Below are positions 18,101 to 27,912 of a DNA stretch of 49,442 nucleotides, piece after piece. Location of the stretch: positions 1 through 49,442 of the forward strand of contig DATAWG010000064.1 in assembly GCA_036267355.1 (NCBI GenBank). Direction: 5' to 3'. The DNA is from Pirellulales bacterium (GTDB taxonomy: Bacteria; Planctomycetota; Planctomycetia; Pirellulales; DATAWG01). Position numbers and translations under genes: made by a program. The notes under the pieces were generated by a model. That model was not told the origin of the DNA. It saw only the letters and a program-made list of their open reading frames with translations, and made no database searches. Position 1 is the stretch's first letter. Every line of letters begins with the position of its first letter.

Positions 18101-21100
18101 TCAGCGGAGGCTATCCATGCCCACCTCGTCGCGAATTTTCTTGCGAAGCTTGAGCACTTCCGCGCCGTGCATCGAACGGATCGTCCAGTAGAATTGGCGG
18201 ATGGCCGACGATTCGTTGCGCATCGCCGACAGCTTCTTGTAGATTTCTTCGAGCAAGGGAACTTTCGCCGGATCGTCGAGCGCGGAAACAGCCGTCGCGA
18301 CACGCATTAGCCACTCCGTATCGTCGGCATCGGCCGACCGCCATCGCCGCACGAGCACATCCAGCCCGTCGGGCGAACCCATCAGGGCCAGCAAATAGGC
18401 GGCGCCGGCCGACACATCCGGATCGTCGTCTTTCAACAGCGGACGAACGGCGTCGGCCGTCAAATTTTTTGGGGGCTGGGGAGCAAGCTCCTGTTCGCTG
18501 CCGCGAAAACTCGCCAAGCTCGATTTGTAGATAAAAATGCCATAGCCAAAATCACTGAGGGCTGCGGGGCCTTGGGCCAAGTATCGCACCGCGATGCGCT
18601 TGATGCCTTCGTCAGCCGACTTGAGCCCCTCGATTGCCGCCGGCACGGCAACGTCGGCTGCCCCGGCCAAGAGCAATGCCTTCAGACCTATCTCGCGCAA
18701 CTCGGCCGACGACTTCGGATCGGCCTCGACGGTCGCCGCGACGGCTGCCGTCTGGGGCGCACCCTGATCGCACAAAATCGCCAGCGCCACCACACGTTCG
18801 GCCGCCGACGAACCATGTTCGGCCCGCTGTTTCAGTTCCGCCAGCCGTTGCATCGCCGTCGCAGCGCCGAAGGGCAACGCTTCGTCGAAAGCAGCACTAT
18901 CCGGGTCGGGGCTTTCCCGCGGATAAAGCGATCGCAAAGCGTAGTAAATGGCGTCAATGTGGCTATCGGCGGTCGAACGCCGCGCTCGATGGCGCGGCGA
19001 TCCAGCGGCCGATTGCGGGGCATCGTTGTAGAGCGCGAGCTGCTTCCAAAGCAGCGGGGCGGCGCGGCTGTCGGGCCAGATCACCAGTTCTTGAACTATC
19101 GTTCGCAAATCGTCGTGGCCGGCGTCGGACGACACCAGTAGGTCGAACCAATCTTGCCGCTGTTCCCACGACAGCCAGGGAAGGATTTCTGCCACGGTTT
19201 CGATCGCTTCCGGATCGCCGCGCACCATCTGCTTCAATAGCGGAAGCGTGCGGTCGGCATGCTCGCCGAGAGCCACCAAGGCCGTCGCGGCAGCCAGCCG
19301 TTCGCCGGAAGTGCCGTCGAGCATTTTTGTCAGCGGGCCGGGCGCCTCGCGCATCCATGCATTTACGCCGCTGCACTTCCGAAAGCCGGCCAGCCATTCT
19401 TGCGATGGATCCGGCGGAACGGCCGGCGCCGTCGGCTTGATTTTGTCTTTCGCAGTTTTCGGGCTGCCGAGCGCGGAGAGCAATTGCGCAAGCACGCTCG
19501 GCGCTTCTTGCGGCGGGGCGGCGGCCGCCTCGCCGCCGGATCGCTGAGCGGCACGGTTCGAGCGAGCATTTTCCAACACGCTGCCGGCCGCTTTGAAAAG
19601 CAGCCTTGCTGCCGCCGCGCGCACGGTCGGTGATTTGTCGGAAAGGGAATCGATGATTTCGCTCGAAAACGCCTCGGCGTTCGGACCGCGCAGCCCCGAC
19701 AGGATCGAAGCTCGAATCAAAGCGTCGGGCTGCTTGAAGAACGTCCGCAGCACGTCGATGTCTTTCGGCGATGTGGAATGCCAGCGGCCCAATAGCAAGC
19801 TCACCACGTCGGCCATCAATTCGGGATGCTTGTGGGCGGCTTTCACAAGCCGTTCGGCCGGCACGTCGATGCGGTTGTCGATCAACCCATGAAACACGCG
19901 GCTGATGACGAAGGGCTCCGGATCGTCCATCAAATCCGATAACGCGGCCGACGCATCCGCCCGCAGCGACGCTTGCAGACTGTCGTCGGTCGACAATCGG
20001 CTGAGAGCGTCAACGGCCTCGGCCCGCACTTGCCAATTCGGCGACTTCAACAACCCCATCGCCGCCTTCACGCTCTCCGGCCGCGGCATGCCCTTCAGAT
20101 ATCGCAACGCATGCACCAGCAGATCGGGATCTTTCTCGCGCGCCGCATATGCGGCCACTTTGGCGGCCATATCTGCCGACGGATCTTCGGCGAGCTGCTT
20201 GAGCACGGCTGCCCGAACGTTCGGATCCGGATCGTCCAACAGCGCGGCCAATGCCCCGCCGGTTTCGCCGGGACTGACATGTTGCAATCCTCGCAGACTG
20301 ATCTCGCGCACCAGCGGATCGGGGTCTTTGAAAAGTTCCAACAACAGCGGCTGATCGTCGGGCGTGGCACGCTCGACCAGTTCTTCCGCCGCTTTGTGCC
20401 GGATCGTCGGGTCGCTCGAGGCGAGCCGGGCCAATCCACCCGGCCACGTGAGCATCACCAGATCCGAAGCGACAAGCCGGTAGCGCAACGTAAGAAGCCG
20501 CTGCTTCGCCCGGTCGCTTGTGGCATCTTTCCAGGCCGCGATTGCCCGAGGCAACAGAGCCGCGCGGAACCGGGCGAGCCGCTCGCAAAGCGCTTCGGCA
20601 TCGCGCTCGGGAAGATCGGCGAGCCGGCCCATTTCAGCGGCTGCCGCGTCGATTTCCGCTTGCGTCGGCGGCGGCGCGGCGGCCGATTTTCCGGCGGCCC
20701 GGACCGTCATTGACCACGCGTCGAGCGCTTTGCGGCGCGATTCCGAAAAGCTTTCCGGGTGCCAAGGATCCAGCCCCGCCAGCGGCGCATGCCATTGGCC
20801 GAGCAGTTCGAGCGCCGAGAGCCGCGTTGCCAGATTGCCCTTTTCCAACGCGGCCGACACGCTTGCCACGGCCAGCTTGGGATAAGGCGCGAGCCGCCGC
20901 GATGCCGCCTCGCGAACCAACGGATCCGGCTGCTTGAATTCGTCGATCAGCGCGGACACCTCGTTGGGATCGGGCGGCTGTGTTTCGGTCAGGATTGCGG
21001 GGGGCGCACTCGCGAAACGCACCAAATTGTCGTCGAGCCAACGGACCAACTCTTCGGCCGAAAGAAAGCCATCATGCGACGCACTGATCGAACCACGGGG

Positions 21101-21511
21101 CGACATCAGCCGCAGAGCCGGGATCGGCCCAACCGCCAGCGAGCGCACGGCCGCCGGCTCGGCGTCGATGTCGACGTGCACGAGCACCAAACCGCGCGAT
21201 TTCAGCTTGCCGACCACGAGCGGCTTGTGAAATTCGATGGCCAGTTTTTCGCACCAAGGGCAATCGACCGAACCGGCTACGACCAACAACGTGCGATTAT
21301 CTCGCTGGGCGGCATGCAGTCCGGCAGTCAAGCCGTCGATCCAAGTCAGCCCAGCATCCGCCGCTGCCGCGTCGGATGAAGATTTTTCAGCCAAAGGGCT
21401 TTCAGCCGACGGTTTATCGTGCTTGCTCGATGGCGCTGGCTGCGGCTCGACAGCGATCGCGGCCGCCGCCGAGGCAAGCATCCAAGTCGCAACGAAGAGA
21501 ATCCGTTTCAT
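18101..21511 (-). CDS. Secreted thioredoxin-fold/HEAT-repeat protein
   Basis: 1136 residues. A signal peptide (residues 1-20, ending ASAAAAIA) is followed by a thioredoxin-like domain at about 55-165 with a C-x2-C motif, CPWC at residues 84-87. The segment before it (SVD) and the later PIPALRLMSPRG (cis-Pro region) fit thiol-disulfide proteins of the thioredoxin_7/DUF255 kind. From about 185 to the end the protein is HEAT-like helical repeats, for example DPLVREASRRL-like, DPLVREISLRGLQHVS, DPDPNVRAAVLKQLAED and SPNWQVRAEAVDALSRLS. HEAT arrays usually bind proteins. The gene lies between the DUF4159 and SIMPL genes in the MoxR/VWA operon, so an envelope chaperone or redox role is plausible but unproven. 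Confidence 0.85.
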   Translation of the reverse strand: MKRILFVATWMLASAAAAIAVEPQPAPSSKHDKPSAESPLAEKSSSDAAAADAGLTWIDGLTAGLHAAQRDNRTLLVVAGSVDCPWCEKLAIEFHKPLVVGKLKSRGLVLVHVDIDAEPAAVRSLAVGPIPALRLMSPRGSISASHDGFLSAEELVRWLDDNLVRFASAPPAILTETQPPDPNEVSALIDEFKQPDPLVREAASRRLAPYPKLAVASVSAALEKGNLATRLSALELLGQWHAPLAGLDPWHPESFSESRRKALDAWSMTVRAAGKSAAAPPPTQAEIDAAAAEMGRLADLPERDAEALCERLARFRAALLPRAIAAWKDATSDRAKQRLLTLRYRLVASDLVMLTWPGGLARLASSDPTIRHKAAEELVERATPDDQPLLLELFKDPDPLVREISLRGLQHVSPGETGGALAALLDDPDPNVRAAVLKQLAEDPSADMAAKVAAYAAREKDPDLLVHALRYLKGMPRPESVKAAMGLLKSPNWQVRAEAVDALSRLSTDDSLQASLRADASAALSDLMDDPEPFVISRVFHGLIDNRIDVPAERLVKAAHKHPELMADVVSLLLGRWHSTSPKDIDVLRTFFKQPDALIRASILSGLRGPNAEAFSSEIIDSLSDKSPTVRAAAARLLFKAAGSVLENARSNRAAQRSGGEAAAAPPQEAPSVLAQLLSALGSPKTAKDKIKPTAPAVPPDPSQEWLAGFRKCSGVNAWMREAPGPLTKMLDGTSGERLAAATALVALGEHADRTLPLLKQMVRGDPEAIETVAEILPWLSWEQRQDWFDLLVSSDAGHDDLRTIVQELVIWPDSRAAPLLWKQLALYNDAPQSAAGSPRHRARRSTADSHIDAIYYALRSLYPRESPDPDSAAFDEALPFGAATAMQRLAELKQRAEHGSSAAERVVALAILCDQGAPQTAAVAATVEADPKSSAELREIGLKALLLAGAADVAVPAAIEGLKSADEGIKRIAVRYLAQGPAALSDFGYGIFIYKSSLASFRGSEQELAPQPPKNLTADAVRPLLKDDDPDVSAGAAYLLALMGSPDGLDVLVRRWRSADADDTEWLMRVATAVSALDDPAKVPLLEEIYKKLSAMRNESSAIRQFYWTIRSMHGAEVLKLRKKIRDEVGMDSLR

Positions 21512-21554
21512 CGCCAGCCTCCCAATCCCGGTCCGTTCCCACCGTCTGTGGAGC

Positions 21555-21664
21555 TTTTCGAACCCCTCACCCTTCCCTCTCCCGCAAGGGGAGAGGGTCT
21601 GAGGAGCATTTCGAACCCCCTCACGCTGGCCTCTTCCGCAAGGGGAGAGGGGTCTGAGGAGAAG
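21555..21664. repeat. Two tandem copies of a CCCTCACCC...GGGGAGAGGGTCTGAGGAG element
   Basis: Units of about 53 bases start at 21556 and 21609. Each has TTTCGAACCCCCTCAC, a CTC(T/C)CGCAAGGGGAGAG hairpin and GTCTGAGGAG. They lie in the 214-base gap inside the MoxR/VWA operon, between the DUF4159 and HEAT genes. A degraded relative (TTTTGAACCCCTCACCCTGCC) occurs at about 33004-33024. The hairpins could weaken read-through to the last two genes. Confidence 0.75.
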
Positions 21665-21725
21665 TTATTTTTCGGCCGAGCCTTAATTGCTGGGCCCCGA
21701 CCTCTGCTCTCCCCGACCCCTGCCT

Positions 21726-22511
21726 TCAATGCGTCAGCGCGTACGCCAAAATATTGACATTGATCTGCACGCAGTTGCCCAATTCGTTGCCGCCGCAGCA
21801 GCAGCAACCGTGGGCATGGGCGGTGTCGTTCAATCCGTCGGGCGAATAGAGCACACCCAGCCGGCCGCCGATCGAGATCCCTTCCAGCGCATGCGGGCTG
21901 CCGCCGTGCGTCGTTTGCAATTCGTGGATGTCGTAAACGGTGTGGAACACCGGATGATCCATTTCGATCGCTTTCAGCGGGCTTTTGGGAAAAAGCTGCG
22001 ACATTTCCTTGCGAAACGACCGGTCCCACTCTTGCGACGAACAGCCGGCCGATGCCAGTAGAAAGCCGCCGTGCTGGACATACTTCGTGAGATTCTGGCG
22101 TTCGCGATCGGTCAGGTCGAAGGCCCCTTCGCCCGTCATGATCACCAGCGGAAAGTTGTAGAGTTCGTCGGATCCGAGTTTGACGGCGTGGAATCGCCGG
22201 CTGGTGGAAATGGCCGAATCCTTTTCGGCTTGAATCAAAAAATGATCGGCGAAGCATTGGCTGCTCTTGGTGCCGGCATAAACCAGATTGGCCACCTGCA
22301 CGACGCTATCCGGTTCGTCGGCTGTTTGCAGCGAATCGGCGGCCGGAGCTGATCTCGCGGCCGGCACTTCAACCGAAGCTGCCGATTTCGCGGCGGCCGC
22401 GGGGGGATCGGCCGCCCGCAAAGTTTTTGCTCCAAATAGGCCCGCAGCGCCGGCGAGGGCGACAACGCCGGCGCACGACAATCGCAAAAGTTGCCAATAC
22501 CAAGTCCTCAT
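21726..22511 (-). CDS. DUF4159 domain protein
   Basis: 261 residues. An N-terminal hydrophobic segment (about 10-32, signal or anchor) is followed by an Ala/Pro-rich linker. The DUF4159 domain then has VANLVYAGTKSSQCFADHFL at about 73-92, LVIMTGEGAFDLTDRERQNL (about 121-140) and YVQHGGFLLASAGCSSQEW (about 144-162). This fold resembles a class I glutamine amidotransferase-like/flavodoxin-like domain, and DUF4159 proteins are regularly encoded with MoxR, DUF58 and VWA proteins. Near the C-terminus four adjacent cysteines (CCCC, 236-239) stand before GGNE. The gene overlaps the upstream DUF4175-like gene by four bases (22508-22511), so the two are translationally coupled. Confidence 0.88.
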   Translation of the reverse strand: MRTWYWQLLRLSCAGVVALAGAAGLFGAKTLRAADPPAAAAKSAASVEVPAARSAPAADSLQTADEPDSVVQVANLVYAGTKSSQCFADHFLIQAEKDSAISTSRRFHAVKLGSDELYNFPLVIMTGEGAFDLTDRERQNLTKYVQHGGFLLASAGCSSQEWDRSFRKEMSQLFPKSPLKAIEMDHPVFHTVYDIHELQTTHGGSPHALEGISIGGRLGVLYSPDGLNDTAHAHGCCCCGGNELGNCVQINVNILAYALTH

Positions 22512-25369
22512 CGAGATTTCTCCTGCACGGGTTGGTCGCGGTCGTCGATGATTCGTTGAAAATAGGCGCCCACGCGGATTCGATATCCGGGTGGAACCGG
22601 CGCCGCGCCACTGCCGCTGGCCTGGAGCGCCGCTTCCGCGGCGGCGCTGTCGGGCGAGCGATTGGCGTCGATCGAGCCGGTCGCATCACCCGCGACGTTC
22701 CGATCGCGGTCTTGCCCGCCCGACATTGTCGGATCCATGCCGGCCATCTGGCCATACAAGCCGACGTTGTCGAGTGTGCTACGGCGGTACGACATCCCGC
22801 CGCTGCCGGATGCCCCGCTTCCCTCGCCGGGCGAAAGGCCGGCTTCGCCCAGCAATTGCTCGATCGTGTTGCCCAGCAGGTCGGTCAAGCCCGGCATGAG
22901 CGCAAGCGCAGCCTTGGCTTTGACCGACACGGATTGCATCTTGCTCAAGAATTTGTCGAGAATATCGGCCGCTTTCTGTGCTCCCGCGTGGCCGCGGGTG
23001 CCGGAGAATTCCGCCAAGCCGGCTTCGGCCTCGGTCATCGCGTCGCTCGCGCCGCTCGAGCGCACCTGGGCGACAAATGCGCCGATCGCGGCGCGCAGTT
23101 CGGCAAACTGCTTATCGTCGGGTAATTTGGCGGCGTGCGTTTCGATGTCGTCGAGCAGTTTTGCAAGCGCCTCGCGGATGTCTTTCTGCTGCAATTCCAA
23201 ATCGCGCATCCGGCCCTTGAGCAGCGGACTGTCTTCGCCGTCGCGTCCTTTGAGAGACGCCAGTCGCTCCGCCAAATCTTTCTGCTGCCGCGCCAATTCG
23301 ACGAATTTCGCTCCGTCTTCGATCAGCGGATAGAGCAATTCGATATTTTCGATCCGCGCGAGCGCCTCGTGGTCGAAATCGGCTTCCTCGCCGTCGAGCG
23401 CGTGCTGCAAGTCGTCGAGCGATTGTTCCAACTCGGCGCCGGTGAGATTCGATTGCGATGCAAGCTGATCGAGATCGGCGGCATGGCGGTGCATCTTGCG
23501 CGCGAGCCGCTGAAGGTGCTGGCTCAATGCGTGATCGATATCGTAGGGCAAAAGATGTTTGGCCGCGGCGTCGAGTTGGTCGGCGGCTTCTTGCAGTCGC
23601 TGGGCCAGGCTGCGCAGCTGGGCACGCTCCGCGGAAGAGAGTTTCTTGTCGCCCGCGGATTTCGCCTTCTTTCGCAATCCGTCGGCGTCTTTCGCCAGCG
23701 ATTCCATGCGCCGCCGAGCCTGCCGGTATTTCGACGCCAGCACCTCCAACCCTTCGCGGGCCCGCAGCATCCGCTCGAATTCCTGCTGCGAAATGATGCG
23801 GATTTCGACGGCCGGGCTTTCCGACCCCTTCGCCCCGGCCGGATCATTGTCTTCAACGCGGGCAAACAGGCGAATCGCGTCCCCCGGCGCAAGGCCGAAC
23901 GACGCCAACGGCAACCGATCTTGCGGATCCGACCGCGTCGGCGGAATCGACGCCAGCGGAAAATCGACGGGCGTGGCAGGCGACGAATTCAGGCTGCGAT
24001 ACAGCTGCACGCGGGAAATGCCGTAGTCATCTTCGGCCGACACCACCACCGGCAGCAAAGCATCGGGCGTCGCCAGCGACACGGCGGCCGGCTGCCGAAT
24101 TCGCACGAACGGCCGATCGTCGTGCAATAGATGAATGACGCCCGCCATGGGTTCTTCCGAGGGCGTGCCGTCCGTGTCGGTCACTTGCAATTCGAACTTT
24201 CCCGCAGCCGTAATCGCGAACGAGCCGGCAACCTCTTCCGGAGCCACGGCCGCCAAAAGCCGAACATCTCGCGGTCTGCCGCCGCTCGGCACGATTCGCA
24301 CCGCGCCCTCTCGGAGCGGCCGATTGCTCGTCGCCCAAATTTGCACGTTCGTTCCCGGCAGGCCGCTCAAACCACCGCTGGGTATCGGGCCTTCGTAGGG
24401 GGGCAGATGCGTGTAGCTGGGCGGCATTACTCGGCAACGCACTTCTTCAATCCGAGGAGTGGTGATGACGGCGAGCGAATAGCGCCGGCTGCGCGCCCGG
24501 CCGGAGCGCACGAAATACTCGCGCGGCAGCGTGACGCGGCTCAACACGGTCCGCCATCGGTCCGCCGCTTCCGGAAACATCGGCAGCGCTTCTTCCGTCC
24601 CGCTCGCCGGATCCACGAGCACGAGATCGACGCGCTCGACCGGTGTGCCTGCCGCGGTGGCAAAAACGTCGAGCGAACCGCCGTAAACGACATTCGCGTT
24701 TTGCGGCTCGATCGACAATTGCACGCGAGAAAATGGCGGATGGTCTCCCAGCGGATCGACCAGTCGCAACCATTCCGCCGCGACCAGCCGCGGCATCGCG
24801 ATTGCCGAGATGCCCACCAGCGCAATCGTTCCCAAGGCACAGCCGGCAGCGACCGACAGCGGCCGCAATGGAACCGCCCTAGAGGCGGCAACTCCGCCCG
24901 CCAGCTTGCCGGCCCGATCGACGGCCAATCGGGCCAACCCGTCCTCCAGCCCCTCAGGCGATTCGCGGCGCGAACCCGGTATTGAGCGGCCGACCGATCC
25001 GCTGCCGTAGGCGAGGTCGAAGCCGCTGAGAATCTGTCCGCCGGTGTCGCCCACGCGATCGAGCGTTCGCGCGATGGCCGAGCGGTTCGCGGCTCGCGCG
25101 GCCCGCCCGACGACGATTGCCAGTGCTACCGCCGCGGCCAGGATCGCCAGCGCATCGCCGGCGATGCGCATTGCCGGCGACAATTCCCACAGCAGATCGA
25201 GCCAAATCCATAGGGCGACGACCGCAGCCGCGGCCGGGATGCCGAACAGCAGGCCCGCCGCCGTGCGAATCGCCAGCATGCGTCGCCGAAGGCCGCGCAA
25301 TTGCCGGCCAAGCCGCGGTTCGGCCCGGCCGCCACGTTGCACCGCTAGTTCTTGTTCGACGGTCGCCAT
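22508..25369 (-). CDS. DUF4175-like membrane protein with long coiled coil
   Basis: 953 residues. Two membrane helices lie at about 33-57 and 67-86, and a third at about 171-192 (VAAGCALGTIALVGISAIAM). A periplasmic beta-rich region follows, with PPFSRVQLSIEPQNANVVYG (about 210-229) and the segment PPSYTHLPPYEGPIPSGG (about 320-337). From about 530 to 770 the sequence is charged and helical, a long coiled coil rich in L, E, K, D and Q. The C-terminal 150 residues are Gly/Ser/Ala-rich and disordered. This layout is that of planctomycete and Bacteroidota DUF4175-type proteins found in Bat-like operons. It sits 15 bases after the VWA gene and overlaps the DUF4159 gene. Its role is probably structural, in an envelope complex with the VWA proteins. 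Confidence 0.82.
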   Translation of the reverse strand: MATVEQELAVQRGGRAEPRLGRQLRGLRRRMLAIRTAAGLLFGIPAAAAVVALWIWLDLLWELSPAMRIAGDALAILAAAVALAIVVGRAARAANRSAIARTLDRVGDTGGQILSGFDLAYGSGSVGRSIPGSRRESPEGLEDGLARLAVDRAGKLAGGVAASRAVPLRPLSVAAGCALGTIALVGISAIAMPRLVAAEWLRLVDPLGDHPPFSRVQLSIEPQNANVVYGGSLDVFATAAGTPVERVDLVLVDPASGTEEALPMFPEAADRWRTVLSRVTLPREYFVRSGRARSRRYSLAVITTPRIEEVRCRVMPPSYTHLPPYEGPIPSGGLSGLPGTNVQIWATSNRPLREGAVRIVPSGGRPRDVRLLAAVAPEEVAGSFAITAAGKFELQVTDTDGTPSEEPMAGVIHLLHDDRPFVRIRQPAAVSLATPDALLPVVVSAEDDYGISRVQLYRSLNSSPATPVDFPLASIPPTRSDPQDRLPLASFGLAPGDAIRLFARVEDNDPAGAKGSESPAVEIRIISQQEFERMLRAREGLEVLASKYRQARRRMESLAKDADGLRKKAKSAGDKKLSSAERAQLRSLAQRLQEAADQLDAAAKHLLPYDIDHALSQHLQRLARKMHRHAADLDQLASQSNLTGAELEQSLDDLQHALDGEEADFDHEALARIENIELLYPLIEDGAKFVELARQQKDLAERLASLKGRDGEDSPLLKGRMRDLELQQKDIREALAKLLDDIETHAAKLPDDKQFAELRAAIGAFVAQVRSSGASDAMTEAEAGLAEFSGTRGHAGAQKAADILDKFLSKMQSVSVKAKAALALMPGLTDLLGNTIEQLLGEAGLSPGEGSGASGSGGMSYRRSTLDNVGLYGQMAGMDPTMSGGQDRDRNVAGDATGSIDANRSPDSAAAEAALQASGSGAAPVPPGYRIRVGAYFQRIIDDRDQPVQEKSR

Positions 25370-25384
25370 GTGGAATTTCCGTTC

Positions 25385-27850
25385 TCAAACCAGTCCGGAA
25401 CTGCGCCGCACGATCCACGTCGTGCCCCAGGTGCCGAGCATTGCGGCAAGCACCCACCAGCGGTCCCAAGCCGTCGTCGTGCGAACCTGCTCGGGATGGC
25501 TCGCGGCGAGATATTGCTCCAAATGGCGGCTCACTTCCTCGGGCGATGCCGATACCAATGCCGCGCCGCCGCTTTCCTCGGCCAACCGCTTCATCAACGC
25601 AGAATCGGCGTCGAGTTGCAAAACCTCTCGCACGTCGGGTCGAACCTCGAACGCGGCAATCGCGGCTGGATCGCCGGCGGGGGCTCCGACCACGCGCGCG
25701 GTGTAGCGGCCCGGCTCGAGCCGGCCGAAGCTGACGCGAAATGCTCCCGGCTCGTCGCCGCTGGCGACGGCGGAAACTGTTTTCGGCTTCGGCAGTCGGT
25801 CGCTTACAAGCTCGACGCCGGGCGCGGTTTTGCCGAGGGCCGATTCGCGCACCAAGAGCACGCCCGCCGCCGATTCGCCGCTGGTGAACTCGGTCTTATC
25901 GGTCCGCAGGAGCCACGATTGCGACGGAAGCAGTCCGGTGTTTGTCGCAAGCCAGCGCGTCAGGCTGCCCCAGAGCGCCGCATAGATTTGGCTGTTCTGT
26001 TGTTGCGCGGGAGGAAGGAAGGCCCAATGCCACATGCCGGCCCCTTCGACCACGACAACCCGGCCGGTCCCGTAGGGAAGCGCGGTCACGACGGGTGTGT
26101 CGGCGGTTCCGCCACCGAATTGACCCGTGGCCCAAACGATCGCTTGCGGCAACGCGGCCGAGGGTTGCTCGGTCGAGGCCAGAGCCGGCATCCCGGCCAA
26201 CGGATCGCTGCTCGGATGAGCGGCGCGACCATCGGCGTTTGAGCTGCCGCCTTGTAAATTGCCAGACCGATCGCCGAGCCAATGCATGCTTTCGCCATCG
26301 GCGGTGAGTTTAAGATGGAAGCGCGCGGCGTGCGACGGGGTCCAGCGGACCGGCATCATCTGCGCCAATCGCTGGCTGAGCTGCGCTTCCGGTGGTCCGC
26401 GAAAGCAGACGAGCGATCCGGCATCGCGAGACACCCAGCGGCGGAGTTGGGCCAGCGCTTCGTCGGTCAAGAAAGCTTCGGCATCGCGCCCGAGCACGAT
26501 CACCTGATACGCCGCCAACGCCTTCGGATCGGCAAGCCAGTGTCCGCCGTCGTGAACGATCGACCATTGTTCAGCGCGGGTCGCAGAAGGACCGGTCGAG
26601 TCGGCGGTGGTTGCGCCGCCTTCCGTCGCGCGGACTTCGGTCGCAAGCGATGTCGGTTTGTCCGCCGTACTCGGCCTGGCGAACGACGCTGTCTTCGCCT
26701 CGACAGTGCCTTTCGGCGGCTTGGCCGGCTCCGCCGCCGGAACGGTCGCACTGTCTGCCGCCGGCCGCTGAAATTGCCGCTGCAAGAACCGGCCTTCCGC
26801 AAGCCGCACGACGCTCGTCAGTTCGACGGCCGGATCGGAGAGCAGCGTACGGGTGAGAAACTTGGCATCCCAATACGGCTTTCCCTCGAGCAGCAAAATG
26901 CGGATCGGTTCGTCGAGCACGCGGAGCACATAGGCCGATGAATTATTGACCGTCGTGGCTTCGCCGGGGAGCGGATCGGCCTGCAGCTCGTAGCGAAAAA
27001 CGCCGCTCCGCTCGTGCTGCGTTTGAAACTGCACCTCATGCGCTGCTTCTCCGCTCAATCGGACTTCCCGCTCGTCGATGGTTTTGCCATCGGCGACGAG
27101 CGACACTTTGGCGATAGCCCCCGCAAAACCCTGGGCCGTGAGCCGGGCACGGATCGGCACTTTCTGCCCCACGAATGCCACGTCTTGCGGCACCTCGGCC
27201 TCGATCGCCAAATCGCGCACCGCGGCCTGTCCGCCGAGCGTACGCGTGTAGATGGGCGCCGCAATGGCCTTCGCCTTTTGCGCTGCCTCGAGCACTCGCG
27301 ATTCTTCGCCGGCGTTGTCGATGCCGTCGCTCAGCAAGAGCAGCGCCTCGCCTTGCGGCCGATCGGGATCGAGGCTCGACGTGATTGCCAGTGCGAGATC
27401 GGTGGAATGGCCGGTCGGCTCGGTCGACGTGAGTTGGCCGGCATCGACGGGCTGCACTTGCCCGCTCGCGCCGGAAAAGGTTCGCAGAGCCACGTCGAAC
27501 CGCTCGCCAAGCTGGCGATCGAGGGCGGTGGCGATCGCGGCGGCCTCGTCGAAGCGGCTGCGGTCGTGCGGCTGATCGCGAGTTTGCATGCTGGCCGAGG
27601 CGTCGATCAGCACAACGAGCCGCGGCTTGCCTTCCGGCGGAGGAAGCTGTTCTAGCCACGTCGGATTCAAAAGCAATCCCAACGGCAGCGCCACGGTTAT
27701 CCCCATCAGCAACGTAGCCGCAATCCATCGGCCGCGCGACAGCCGGCGACGGCTCGACCATGCATACCACGTCAATAATCCCCCGGCCGCGAGCGCCATC
27801 GCCAGCCACAGCGACGTCGGGATCAGCGGTTGAAGGACCAGCGTTTTCAT
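25385..27850 (-). CDS. VWA-domain membrane protein with glutamine-amidotransferase-like domain
   Basis: 821 residues from ATG 27850 (MKTLVLQPLIPTSLWLAMAL). The open frame extends further upstream, but that part overlaps the previous gene in another frame. Two membrane helices (about 11-28 and 38-60) precede a von Willebrand A domain whose MIDAS starts VVLIDASASMQTR (D-x-S-x-S). A later segment, IRILLLEGKPYWDAKFLTRT, opens a class I amidotransferase-like domain of the type found in planctomycete VWA proteins. A last helix is near the C-terminus (VLAAMLGTWGTTWIV). Such proteins are predicted to bind metal and partners of the MoxR ATPase. The gene follows the BatA-type gene with a 62-base gap. 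Confidence 0.87.
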   Translation of the reverse strand: MKTLVLQPLIPTSLWLAMALAAGGLLTWYAWSSRRRLSRGRWIAATLLMGITVALPLGLLLNPTWLEQLPPPEGKPRLVVLIDASASMQTRDQPHDRSRFDEAAAIATALDRQLGERFDVALRTFSGASGQVQPVDAGQLTSTEPTGHSTDLALAITSSLDPDRPQGEALLLLSDGIDNAGEESRVLEAAQKAKAIAAPIYTRTLGGQAAVRDLAIEAEVPQDVAFVGQKVPIRARLTAQGFAGAIAKVSLVADGKTIDEREVRLSGEAAHEVQFQTQHERSGVFRYELQADPLPGEATTVNNSSAYVLRVLDEPIRILLLEGKPYWDAKFLTRTLLSDPAVELTSVVRLAEGRFLQRQFQRPAADSATVPAAEPAKPPKGTVEAKTASFARPSTADKPTSLATEVRATEGGATTADSTGPSATRAEQWSIVHDGGHWLADPKALAAYQVIVLGRDAEAFLTDEALAQLRRWVSRDAGSLVCFRGPPEAQLSQRLAQMMPVRWTPSHAARFHLKLTADGESMHWLGDRSGNLQGGSSNADGRAAHPSSDPLAGMPALASTEQPSAALPQAIVWATGQFGGGTADTPVVTALPYGTGRVVVVEGAGMWHWAFLPPAQQQNSQIYAALWGSLTRWLATNTGLLPSQSWLLRTDKTEFTSGESAAGVLLVRESALGKTAPGVELVSDRLPKPKTVSAVASGDEPGAFRVSFGRLEPGRYTARVVGAPAGDPAAIAAFEVRPDVREVLQLDADSALMKRLAEESGGAALVSASPEEVSRHLEQYLAASHPEQVRTTTAWDRWWVLAAMLGTWGTTWIVRRSSGLV

Positions 27851-27912
27851 CGGATGGCAATCAGCTTTTGGTGTAAGCGTCGGGTGGAAAACAAAAGCCG
27901 TCAGGCTCACCG

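Noticed and set aside
23135-24130. Plus-strand 331-codon ORF opposite the DUF4175-like gene
   Set aside because: Mirror of the coiled-coil coding region, with no independent ribosome binding site or family.
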